A DNA stretch of 64,000 bases, taken from assembly GCF_018967845.1 (NCBI RefSeq), contig NZ_JAHLZZ010000002.1:62001-126000 (forward strand), written 5' to 3'. Below, piece by piece: positions 44,456-52,601 of the stretch. The notes below the pieces were generated by a model, which was not told where the DNA came from, searched no databases, and was given only the letters and a program-made list of their open reading frames with translations. The position numbers and the translations under genes are program-made. The DNA comes from Hymenobacter siberiensis. Its GTDB lineage: Bacteria > Bacteroidota > Bacteroidia > Cytophagales > Hymenobacteraceae. The first letter of the stretch is position 1; each line of letters opens with the position of its first letter.

Positions 44456-45358
44456 CTACTTCTGATCTAAAAACAGGAATATCTTCCGGTACGCCTCCTC
44501 CAGCTCGCTCGCGGAAGGGCTATGGTGACCCTCCGGCACGTAGAGCACGGTGTTTTTTTTCCGGTCCTGCTGGAGCTGGTCCACAAAGCGGGTAAACGTA
44601 ACGGGCGGTACCTGGTCATCCTGGCCCCCGTGCCAGATAAAAAAGGGCGGGTCGCGCGGGTCCAGATAAGTGAGGGGTTCGTATTGCCGGGTTGTTTCTT
44701 TTGGCGCGTACCCGAGGGTTTCGGGGAACAGCGCCAGACCGATTTCTTTCATGACGGGCACCGGATGATTCATGAAAACCGCCTCCACGACGTCAAGCCC
44801 GCCCACCGGGCCGGAAAAGTTGACCACGCCGGCAATGTGGATGCCTGGCACGAGGGGGTGCGGGTAGGCGGGGTCATTGGCGGTCACGGCCACCAGGCTG
44901 GCGATGTGGGCACCAGCGGAAAAGCCCGTCAGCACAACCCGCTCCAGGTTCAGGGGGTAGGCGCTACGGTGCGCCGCCAGGAAGTTGAGGGCCAGCGTTA
45001 AATCTTCCGAGGCCACGGGAATGCCCCGCTTGAGCCGGTAGTTGAGGTTAACGACGGTGACGCCTTTCTTCAAATAAGGCTGAATGTACCGTTCTTCCCT
45101 GGCTTTGTCGCTGAGGTAATATCCTCCGCCATGCAGGAAAACAACGGTGTAGTTTTTGGCGTGGCGCTTCGCACCGTCGGCCGAGCGGTAAACGTCCATG
45201 GTCTGCTCCTTGTCGGCCCCATAGGGCACATCCTTGGTCACGACGTAGGTAGTCTGAACTTGGTCCGGGGTTTTGTCGGCCACGGCCGCCAGTTTCATGG
45301 AACAGGAGGCCGTGGCCATCGTAGCGGCCACGCGGAGCCAAATCAGGGGGGAGTGCAT
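44456..45358 (-). CDS. Alpha/beta hydrolase, carboxylesterase-like lipoprotein
   Basis: A 300-residue protein from ATG 45358, chosen because it starts a short signal (MHSPLIWLRVAATMATASCS) with a possible lipobox Cys. The fold and catalytic residues are clear: oxyanion motif HGGGYYLS, nucleophile GFSAGAH, acid in HGGQDDQVPP, and His in VPEGHHSPS. This is the hormone-sensitive-lipase/BD-FAE type of serine esterase. It probably acts in the periplasm on acylated sugars or small esters; the substrate is unknown. It has no operon partner. Confidence 0.85.
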   Translation of the reverse strand: MHSPLIWLRVAATMATASCSMKLAAVADKTPDQVQTTYVVTKDVPYGADKEQTMDVYRSADGAKRHAKNYTVVFLHGGGYYLSDKAREERYIQPYLKKGVTVVNLNYRLKRGIPVASEDLTLALNFLAAHRSAYPLNLERVVLTGFSAGAHIASLVAVTANDPAYPHPLVPGIHIAGVVNFSGPVGGLDVVEAVFMNHPVPVMKEIGLALFPETLGYAPKETTRQYEPLTYLDPRDPPFFIWHGGQDDQVPPVTFTRFVDQLQQDRKKNTVLYVPEGHHSPSASELEEAYRKIFLFLDQK

Positions 45359-45640
45359 AAGAGCGAAGCGTTGAGCGAAAGCGAGCGGATGTGGCCCCTG
45401 CCGTTTAAGGCGGGGTTGCAGAGCAGCGGAGGCCACTGCCCCGTTCCCGGCGGGGCTAAAAGTAAGTACGGGCCGGCCTTGTTCTGAAAAGGGGTGCCAA
45501 AGTGGTCGGAATGGCAAACGAGCGTATCATTTCAGTGCGCCCCTGTCCGTCCACTTGCCCTACTACTTCGAAACCGGCTCGGTATCAGACAGCATGAGCC
45601 GGTTCGGCCCAGCGGGCTCCAGGTAACTGAGGACTGCTTA

Positions 45641-46655
45641 GAGCGGTTTCGAAGATAGTGTACGTGCTTTAGCTTTAGGCATATATTCGGAAATGAAAGC
45701 GTATTCACAAGATTTGCGGGAACGCGTGGCGGCGGCATGCGCCGAGCCGGGGGCCAAAACATACCAGGTCGCGGCTCGTTTTTGCGTGTCCCTATTGTTC
45801 ACCGACAAGCTCTTGCGCCGCCAACGCACGAGCGGCTCGGTGGCCGAGTTGCCCCGTCATCCCGGCCCGGTCCCGCGCCTGGACGCGGCGGGCGACGAGC
45901 GCCTGCTGGCCTGCCTGCGGGCGCAACCCGATGCCACGCTGGCCGAAATCGGGCAGGCGCTGGTGGCGGCCGGCGGCCCCTCGTTGCAGCGCACGGCCGT
46001 GTGGCAGGCCGTGGAACGCCTGGGCTGGGGACGCAAAAAAAAGCGTCCACGCCGCAGAACGCGATACCGCGCGCGTCGTCGCCTTGCGCCGCTTGTTTAT
46101 CGAAGCCATCCAGGAAGAAGAGGTGACTCGTTTTGTCTTCGTAGGTGAGACGAGCACGAACCTGACCTATTGCCGCCGCTACGGCCGGGCCCCAGCCGGC
46201 CAGCGTCTGGGCCAGGCCGTGCCGCTGCACGGCGGTCCGAACGGGACGCTCATCGCCGCCCTCACCCCTGAGGGCCTCGGGGCGCTGCTCACCGTCGAGG
46301 GAGCCGTTAATGGCGACGTGTTTGCCGCCTATCTCGACCAGGTGCTCGGCCCCACCCTGCGGCGGGGTGACGTGGTGGTCCTCGATAATCTGTCGGTGCA
46401 TAAAGTGGATGGCCTGGCCGAAATCGGGGGGGGATATGGCGTGCGGCTGCGCTACCTGCCGCCCTATTCGCCCGATTTCAACCCAATTGAGCTGGCCTTC
46501 AGCAAGCTCAAAACCTGGTTGCGCCCCCTCAAAGCACGTACCCGCGACGCGCTTGAGCAGGCCATTATAGCGGCTGCCGCGTGGATATCCGACCAGGATG
46601 CCAAAAACTGGTTTGACCATTGCGAATATCATGTACAGTAACACCGAAACTGCTC
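45641..46655 (+). mobile_element. IS630-family insertion sequence
   Basis: Ends GAGCGGTTTCGAAGATAGTG (45641) and, on the other strand, GAGCAGTTTCGGTGTTACTG (46655) form imperfect inverted repeats of about 26 bases with roughly six mismatches. Both ends abut TA dinucleotides (45639-45640 and 46656-46657), the target of IS630/Tc1-type elements. The right side cuts into a secreted-protein gene, whose remainder is not found on the left, so an adjacent deletion has occurred. Confidence 0.8.
45693..46641 (+). pseudogene. IS630 transposase, frameshifted at A8 and lacking first catalytic Asp
   Basis: The first frame from ATG 45693 encodes the helix-turn-helix half (MKAYSQDLRERVAAACAEPG, TLAEIGQALVAAGG) up to a run of eight A at 46035-46042. 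The DDE half continues in the +1 frame (RDTARVVALRRLFIEAIQEE, DNLSVHKVDGL, PPYSPDFNPIELAFSKLKTW). A homopolymer slip is a known way for IS630 elements to make a fused transposase. However, the first acidic residue is lost: FVFVGETSTNLTY has Gly where relatives have FVDETSTNLTY. Asp in VVVLDNLS and Glu in NPIELAF are kept. The copy is therefore probably catalytically dead regardless of the frameshift. Confidence 0.8.
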
Positions 46656-46656
46656 T

Positions 46657-46866
46657 AAATGTGTTTTTCGGCACGTTAGCGTAGGCATTGCCGGCTCCGC
46701 CGCTGGTGCTGGCCCAGTGGCTCATGTCGGTCCAGGCGCCGGTATTGCCCACCCAGTAGTAGCTGGCGGCGCGGGCAGTTGCACTCAGGCCCAGCAGGCA
46801 AAGCATTAGGTAGAAGCACCTTAGCGCGGCGCTGACCAGGCAAGAGCCAGGTAAAGAAAATCGCAT
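46657..46866 (-). pseudogene. 5' fragment of a secreted surface protein, cut by IS630
   Basis: From ATG 46866 a signal peptide (CFYLMLCLLGLSATARA) is followed by ASYYWVGNTGAWTDMSHWAS and TSGGAGNAYANVP, the typical start of long Bacteroidota secreted proteins that usually end in a type IX sorting domain. After about 65 codons it runs into the right end of the IS630 element. No continuation is found left of 45641. The long open frame through the IS antisense strand is accidental. Confidence 0.7.
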
Positions 46867-47047
46867 AAAGTATTCCGTGATGCCGGTTGCTAGGCCAGCC
46901 GGGTGCCAAAGACTATTAAATCAACAAATACCTGATAGACAGGTTATTGCTAATTATTTCAGTTGATTGTTTCTCCTGAGTGTGGCGTATTGTTCCAGCA
47001 TCGGGAGCCGGGAATTGAGTTGCATCAGGGAAAGCAGCAAAGAGCAA

Positions 47048-47108
47048 GAGGCCCTGTCTTTATTGAAAACGACGCAAAGGGCATCGTTTTCAATAAAGAC
47101 AGGGCCTC
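47048..47108 (-). terminator. Strong hairpin terminator after katG
   Basis: The 25-base sequence starting GAGGCCCTGTCTTTATTGAA at 47048 is perfectly complementary to 47084-47108 around the 11-base loop CGCAAAGGGCA. It lies 22 bases past the katG stop on the minus strand. The stem is exceptionally long and perfect, so it may also be a repeat or protect the 3' end. Confidence 0.7.
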
Positions 47109-47130
47109 ATAATCTCCGGTGGAGTCGGCG

Positions 47131-49425
47131 TTAAACTTTCACGTCGTAGCGGTCGAGCATCATCACCTTATCCCACGCCTTCACAAAGGCCTTCACGAAG
47201 CGCTTGTGACCATCGCTGCCAGCGTACACTTCCGCCACGGCGCGCAACTGGCCGTTGGAGCCGAAGATGAGGTCGGACCGAGTGGCCACGAAGCGGCTTT
47301 CACCCGTCGCGCGGTTGTCGAGCGAGAAGGTCATGCCCTTCGCGTCCGCCTTCTTCCAATCGAATTCCGTGCTTGTGAGTACGGTGAAGAAATCATTGGT
47401 AAGCACCCCCACGCGGTCGGTAAAGATGCCGTAGGGGGAGCCGTCGTGGTTGGCGTTCATGGCCCGCAAGCCGCCCGTCAGCGCTACCCACTCCGGCGAG
47501 GTGAGCGAGAGGAGCTGCGCCTTATCGAGGAACATCTCTTCTGGAGAAACGTCCTGCGAAATTTCGCCAAACCCCTTGTCGAGGTAGTTGCGGAATCCAT
47601 CGGCCACGGGCTTGAGCCACGTAAACATCTCAATGTCGGTGAGTTCCTGCGTGGTGTCGCGGCGGCCCGGCGTGAAGGGCACCTCGGTTGCAACGCCCGC
47701 ATCGGCCGCTGCTTTCTCGAGCGTGGCGCAGCCGCCCAGCACGATGAGGTCGGCGAGCGATACTTTCTTGCCACCCTGCTGCTGGCCGTTAAATTCGTCC
47801 ATTACCGTGCGCAGGGCCGCAATAACCGGTACCGTGCGGCGGTTGACCGCCCAATCTTTTTGCGGGGCCAGCGCGAGCCGCCCGCCATTGGCCCCGCCGC
47901 GCTTGTCGCTGCTGCGGTGCGTGACGGCGGCCGAAAACGCGGTGTACACCAAATCAGACCCGGAAATACCCGCTGCCATAATCGACTTCTTCAGCGCCGC
48001 GATTTCCGCTGCTTCGATTACAGGGTAGTCGGCCACCGGGATGGGGTCCTGCCAGAGCAGGTCGTTCTCGTTCACCTTCTCGGCCCCGAGGTAGCGCTCG
48101 CGCGGGCCCATATCGCGGTGGGTTAGCTTGTACCAGGCCTTGGAAAAGGCCTGGGTGAAGGCGTCGAAATCGTTAAGGAATTTCTCGCACACCTTGCGGT
48201 ATTCGGGGTCCTCCTTAAGGGCGATATCGGTCGTCATCATCATCAGGGCATTCATCTGGCCGGGGATGTGCGCGTCGGGCGTTTTGGGCGCATTCTTGTC
48301 AACCGGGGTCCACTGCAGGGCACCGGCCGGGCTCTTGGTCTGCTCCCATTCAAACTTGAACAGGTTGATGAGGTAGTCGTTGTCCCACTGGGTGGGGTTT
48401 GGCGTCCAGCTGCCCTCAATGCCGTTGGTCATCGTGTTTTCGGCATTGCCCGAACCTTTGGGGTTGTGCCAGCCCAGGCCCATCTGCTCCATCGGCGCAA
48501 TCTCGGGCTGTGCCCCGATTTCGGCGGCTGGCACCATGCCGTGGCTCTTGCCGAAGGCGTGGCCGCCGGCAATAAGGGCCACGGTTTCCTCGTCGTTCAT
48601 GGCCATGCGAGTGAACGTAATCCGAATATCATGGGCCGAGCCCAGCGGGTCGCCCTTCCCGTAGGGGCCTTCGGGATTCACGTAAATCAGGGATTGGAAG
48701 GAAGCTGCCAGCGGGTTTTCGAGGTCGTAGTCGGCATCGCCGTTCTGGCCGCGCCAGCGCTTGTCGCGCGACACCATGCTGTCGGGCGTGTTTACTTTCT
48801 TGCCGTCCCACACCTCGGGGCCCCAATAAGTGGCGTCGTCGGCCTCCCAGGCATCATGGCGGCCACCGGCGAAACCGTAGGTGGGGAAGCCCATGATTTC
48901 TAACGCGCAGTTACCAGTCAGCACAATAAGGTCGGCCCAGGACAGGGCGCTGCCGTATTTCTGCTTGATGGGCCAGATGAGGCGGCGCGACTTGTCGGTG
49001 TTGCCATTGTCCCACCAGCTGCTGATGGGTGCGAAGCGCTGCAGCGCCTCCCCGGCACCCCCGCGGCCGTCGGCAATGCGGTAGGTACCGGCCGAGTGCC
49101 AGGCCATGCGAACCATCTGCGGGCCGTAGTTGCCGTAGTCCGACGGCCACCAATCCACCGAAGAAGTCAGGAAGCCTTTGATTTCCTGCTTCAGCGCCTC
49201 CAGGTCGATGGCGTTGAATGCCTCGGTATAGTTGAAATCTTCACCGAGCGGATTGGCACCCGGGGCATTGTGGTGCAGCAGCTCCACGCGCAGCCGGTTG
49301 GGGTACCAGTCGGACAGGGTGGGCGAAGCGCCTTCGGCGCCGCCGATGCGGTCGCCGCCGAAGGGACATTTTCCGCCCATTTCGAATGTTTTGGTGTCGG
49401 TCTTGTCGTTGGTTATGTGCATCAT
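47131..49425 (-). CDS. katG: Catalase-peroxidase
   Basis: A 764-residue bifunctional haem enzyme that removes hydrogen peroxide by catalase and peroxidase reactions. The distal haem site VRMAWHSAGTYR (Arg, Trp, His) is present, as are the proximal region AGGHAFGKSHG and the residues that form the Met-Tyr-Trp adduct (Trp in MAWHSAG, Tyr in LIYVNPEGP, Met in FTRMAMNDEE). The C-terminal second peroxidase-like domain is complete (DLIVLGGCATLEKAAADAGV). The length is usual. It is a single gene with its own terminator; no OxyR or other regulator is adjacent. Cytoplasmic, no signal peptide. Confidence 0.96.
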   Translation of the reverse strand: MMHITNDKTDTKTFEMGGKCPFGGDRIGGAEGASPTLSDWYPNRLRVELLHHNAPGANPLGEDFNYTEAFNAIDLEALKQEIKGFLTSSVDWWPSDYGNYGPQMVRMAWHSAGTYRIADGRGGAGEALQRFAPISSWWDNGNTDKSRRLIWPIKQKYGSALSWADLIVLTGNCALEIMGFPTYGFAGGRHDAWEADDATYWGPEVWDGKKVNTPDSMVSRDKRWRGQNGDADYDLENPLAASFQSLIYVNPEGPYGKGDPLGSAHDIRITFTRMAMNDEETVALIAGGHAFGKSHGMVPAAEIGAQPEIAPMEQMGLGWHNPKGSGNAENTMTNGIEGSWTPNPTQWDNDYLINLFKFEWEQTKSPAGALQWTPVDKNAPKTPDAHIPGQMNALMMMTTDIALKEDPEYRKVCEKFLNDFDAFTQAFSKAWYKLTHRDMGPRERYLGAEKVNENDLLWQDPIPVADYPVIEAAEIAALKKSIMAAGISGSDLVYTAFSAAVTHRSSDKRGGANGGRLALAPQKDWAVNRRTVPVIAALRTVMDEFNGQQQGGKKVSLADLIVLGGCATLEKAAADAGVATEVPFTPGRRDTTQELTDIEMFTWLKPVADGFRNYLDKGFGEISQDVSPEEMFLDKAQLLSLTSPEWVALTGGLRAMNANHDGSPYGIFTDRVGVLTNDFFTVLTSTEFDWKKADAKGMTFSLDNRATGESRFVATRSDLIFGSNGQLRAVAEVYAGSDGHKRFVKAFVKAWDKVMMLDRYDVKV

Positions 49426-49783
49426 ACTGGTTTCGTGAAATGTCGTCGAATCTTGTTAGGCCGTTGGTGGCGCGCCGCTGCATCACTAAGCAGCAACGCT
49501 TCAGGTTATTGTGAATCAAAAATCGCTGCTGCCCTTACCCTGGTCACAAGCTCAGGCAAATGGCACATGCTAATGCATAAGAAAATCCCTCAATGGCATC
49601 CCCGGTTAAACGCAGGCGCGAGCATTGCGGCTACATTCTAAGCAAACCTTAAGGCGCCTGATGCGGGCGAAGTACTAGCAGCAGCCCCATATAAATACCG
49701 GGCTGATTGAAAAGGTTATACCCAAAATTCGCCGGACCGAAATTTGACCTCACCTTTGCGGGCTATTTCCAAGCACTGTCGGG
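49426..49783. other. Divergent promoter region between katG and helD
   Basis: No gene. It should hold both promoters. CACCTTTG at about 49753-49760, some 25 bases before helD, is a near match to TAnnTTTG (first base differs). No palindromic OxyR- or PerR-like site was seen upstream of katG. Confidence 0.4.
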
Positions 49784-51829
49784 ATGAACGCAACGCAACA
49801 AGAAGAGAAAGAATACCTGGAAGTAATTAAGGAGAAGCTGACGCTGGCCATTCGGCGGATAGATGGCTCCGTTCGGCAGTTTTCCGACGAGCTGCGGGAG
49901 AAAAAGGAGTACATCCATGAGCACCAGTCCGGCATGGACGATGCCGACATGGTGTCTGCTGGTCAGTCCATTGACCGCATGGCGTTTACCGGCGAAGCAG
50001 CCGTGGGCCGTAAGCGGAAGCTGCTCAAGCTGGGGCAGTCGCCCTACTTCGGCCGCATTGACTTTGTGCCCCAGGGGCAGGCTAAACTGCCGGTGTACAT
50101 CGGGGTGTATTCCTTTATGGATGAGCAGCGCCGCAGCCTCATCTACGACTGGCGGGCGCCGGTTTCGTCCATGTTTTACGACTTCGAGCTGGGCGAAGCC
50201 GCCTTCGCCACGCCTTCGGGCATGATTCAGGGCACCATTGAGCTGAAGCGGCAGTACAAAATCCGGGATGGCCGACTGGAGTTCATGCTCGAAAACGACG
50301 TGAACATTCACGACGACGTGCTGCAGCGCGAGTTGGCCAAGTCCTCCGACGACAAGCTGAAGAATATCGTGGCCACCATTCAGCGCGACCAGAACGCGGT
50401 GATTCGCAACGAAACCGCGCAGGTGATGGTCATTCAGGGCGTGGCCGGCTCGGGCAAAACCTCCATTGCCCTGCATCGCATTGCGTTCCTGCTCTACCGC
50501 TACCGCGAAACCATTGGGGCGAAGGACGTGCTCATCATCTCGCCAAATAAGGTGTTCGCCGACTATATCTCCAATGTGCTGCCCGAGCTGGGCGAAGAGC
50601 ACATTCCCGAGCTGGGCATGGAAGAGCTGGCGGCCGATTTGCTCGACCACCGCTACTCGTTCCAGACCTTTTTCGAGCAGGTTTCCGCGCTGCTCGACAA
50701 CCACGACCAGGCGTTTATTGAGCGTATCCGGTTCAAGTCGTCGTTTGAATTCCTCAGCCAGCTCAACCAGTACCTTATCTACGTCGAGAACAACTACTTT
50801 ACGGTGAAGGAGCTGCGGGTGGGCAGCACCCTGGTTCCCCTGCCGTTTATGCTGGCCAAGTTCAAGACCTTCCACCGGGTGCCGCTCCTGAAACGGTTTG
50901 CGCTGGTGGCCGAGGAAGTACGGGCCTACGTGCGCGATGCCACCCGCCGCAAGCTCACTGGGCACGAAAAAAACATAATTGGAGAGGCCATTCCCCGCAT
51001 GTTCCGCTTCCATCAGGTGCTGGACCTGTACCGGGATTTTTACCGCTGGCTGGGCAAGCCCGACCTATTCAACATCGACCACCGCCTGCACCTGGAATAC
51101 GCCGATGTTTTTGCCCTCATCTACCTGCGCCTGCGCCTGGAAGGCATCAGCACCTACGACCACGTGAAGCACTTGCTGGTGGACGAGATGCAGGACTACA
51201 CCCCCGTGCAGTATGCCGTGCTTTCGCGCATATTCCTGTGCCGCAAAACTATTCTCGGCGATGTCAGCCAGACGGTGAACCCGTACAGCTCTTCCTCGGC
51301 CGAAACCATCGAGCGCGTATTCCCGCAGGCCGATGTGGTGAAGCTGTACCGCAGCTACCGCTCTACCGTCGAGATTACGGCCTTCGCGCAGCGCATCACC
51401 CCCAACCCCCACATCATCCCCCTGGAGCGCCATGGGCAGGAGCCTGTGGTGGCGCGCTTCACGAGTAAAGACGAGGAATTGCAGGCCGTTAGGCAGTTGC
51501 TCACGGCCTTTTTCAGCTCCGGAAATCATTCCCTGGGCATCATCTGCAAAACCCTGCGGCAGGCCGAAGAGGTGTACCAGACGCTGGAAGCGCCCGGTAT
51601 TTACCTGCTCACCGACGAGTCCACCACCTTCAAGGAAGGCGTCATCATCACCACGGCTCACCTGGCCAAGGGCCTGGAATTCGATGAGGTTATTCTGCCC
51701 TTTGTTTCCGCCCGCAATTACAAAACGGAGGTCGATAAAAGCATGCTCTACGTGGCCTGCACCCGGGCCATGCACCAGCTCACACTAACGCATACCGGCG
51801 ATATCACGGCTTTTTTAGCCTTGTCATAA
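49784..51829 (+). CDS. helD: HelD-like RNA polymerase recycling helicase (UvrD/Rep superfamily)
   Basis: A 681-residue superfamily-1 ATPase. It starts with an N-terminal antiparallel coiled coil (about 1-65, QFSDELREKKEYIHEHQSGM), as in HelD, which inserts into RNA polymerase. Then come IYDWRAPVSSMFYDF, typical of HelD, Walker A GVAGSGKTSIALHRIAFLLY near 222, Walker B HLLVDEMQDYTPVQY, and late motifs KLYRSYRSTVEITAF, ITTAHLAKGLEFDEV and YVACTRAMHQL. It lacks the nuclease-associated domains of AddA/RecB. Probable role: displacing stalled RNA polymerase and recycling it. It is a single gene with divergent katG upstream. Confidence 0.85.
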   Translation: MNATQQEEKEYLEVIKEKLTLAIRRIDGSVRQFSDELREKKEYIHEHQSGMDDADMVSAGQSIDRMAFTGEAAVGRKRKLLKLGQSPYFGRIDFVPQGQAKLPVYIGVYSFMDEQRRSLIYDWRAPVSSMFYDFELGEAAFATPSGMIQGTIELKRQYKIRDGRLEFMLENDVNIHDDVLQRELAKSSDDKLKNIVATIQRDQNAVIRNETAQVMVIQGVAGSGKTSIALHRIAFLLYRYRETIGAKDVLIISPNKVFADYISNVLPELGEEHIPELGMEELAADLLDHRYSFQTFFEQVSALLDNHDQAFIERIRFKSSFEFLSQLNQYLIYVENNYFTVKELRVGSTLVPLPFMLAKFKTFHRVPLLKRFALVAEEVRAYVRDATRRKLTGHEKNIIGEAIPRMFRFHQVLDLYRDFYRWLGKPDLFNIDHRLHLEYADVFALIYLRLRLEGISTYDHVKHLLVDEMQDYTPVQYAVLSRIFLCRKTILGDVSQTVNPYSSSSAETIERVFPQADVVKLYRSYRSTVEITAFAQRITPNPHIIPLERHGQEPVVARFTSKDEELQAVRQLLTAFFSSGNHSLGIICKTLRQAEEVYQTLEAPGIYLLTDESTTFKEGVIITTAHLAKGLEFDEVILPFVSARNYKTEVDKSMLYVACTRAMHQLTLTHTGDITAFLALS

Positions 51830-51851
51830 CATCGTTTCGGGGGGGGGCTTT

Positions 51852-51967
51852 AACTCTACTTTGGCAGGTTGTCGGTTGGGTGTAGGGGCGGGGTCGTACC
51901 CGGTAGAGCTTGTCCCCGCCCTTACATCCTGGAAGCCCCAATTAGCTCAACCTGCCAAAGTTGAGTT
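51852..51967. repeat. Long imperfect inverted repeat
   Basis: AACTCTACTTTGGCAGGTTG at 51852-51871 is answered by CAACCTGCCAAAGTTGAGTT at 51948-51967 (one mismatch). Nested inside, TGTAGGGGCGGGG pairs with CCCCGCCCTTACA. The 116-base unit could fold into a long hairpin. It follows helD by a few dozen bases, after a run of nine to ten G, so it may end that transcript or be a small MITE-like repeat. A separate half-repeat CGTCATTCCGAGCGCAGG follows at about 51994. Confidence 0.6.
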
Positions 51968-52025
51968 AGAAAGTGCCCGAAAATAGTAAAGAACGTCATT
52001 CCGAGCGCAGGCGAGGAATCTCGCG

Positions 52026-52459
52026 TCAATCGTGGTGGTTGTCCGCCTGCGGGCTGGCGCAGGCCAGGGGCTGGCCCCGGTTGTCGGCTAGGAAGAGGGT
52101 CGTGGTGGTGCGGGCTTTTTTGCGGCCCTGGTAGCCGACGGCTTCCCCCCGTTCTTGTCGGGCGTGTTGCTGCCGTCCAGCTGGACGCTGGAACAGTCGA
52201 GGTGGGCCCCGTTTTGGCGCAACAAACGGAGCCACACCGCTTGCCAGGACCCGTCCTTGCGCCAGGCATTAAAGCGGGCGTATACGCCCTGCCAGGTCAG
52301 GGATGCGCCCGTAAAAAACTGTTTGACCGGCAATAAGCGCCACTGACAGCCGCTGTTGAGCTTGTAGAGAATGACCTCTACCAACTCAACCGGCTCCACG
52401 ACCGAGGGGCGGCCGTGGGTCGAGAACGGGAGCGCGGGCAGAATCCATTGGCGAATCAT
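52026..52459 (-). pseudogene. Truncated IS5-family transposase
   Basis: The minus strand from ATG 52459 encodes the N-terminal half of an IS5-group transposase (GRPSVVEPVELVEVILYKLN, GCQWRLLPVKQFF, VYARFNAWRKDGSWQAVW, HLDCSSVQLDGSNTPDKNGG). At a six-G run near 52150-52155 the sense switches to another frame (AVGYQGRKKARTTTTLFLAD, then CASPQADNHHD). Sequence homology ends at about 52026. Some IS5 members use programmed frameshifting at such a point, but the missing second half, including the last catalytic Glu, makes this a remnant. Its left side is replaced by the intergenic CGTCATTCCGAG repeat. Confidence 0.75.
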
Positions 52460-52601
52460 AGCTTTGGACAGGACTTACATTAAAATGCGAAAAAAGGAGT
52501 GTTACATCTCAAATTTCACGCTTTTTTGGGAGTCCTTTGACTTTCTAAACAGTTTCACTGTGTGGGAATTGGTATATTTCACCTGAATAGGCAGTGAATT
52601 G

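Noticed and set aside
45799..46866. A 355-residue minus-strand open frame starting with a good signal peptide
   Set aside because: After about 65 residues it runs through the antisense strand of the IS630 transposase. Only the 5' fragment is real.
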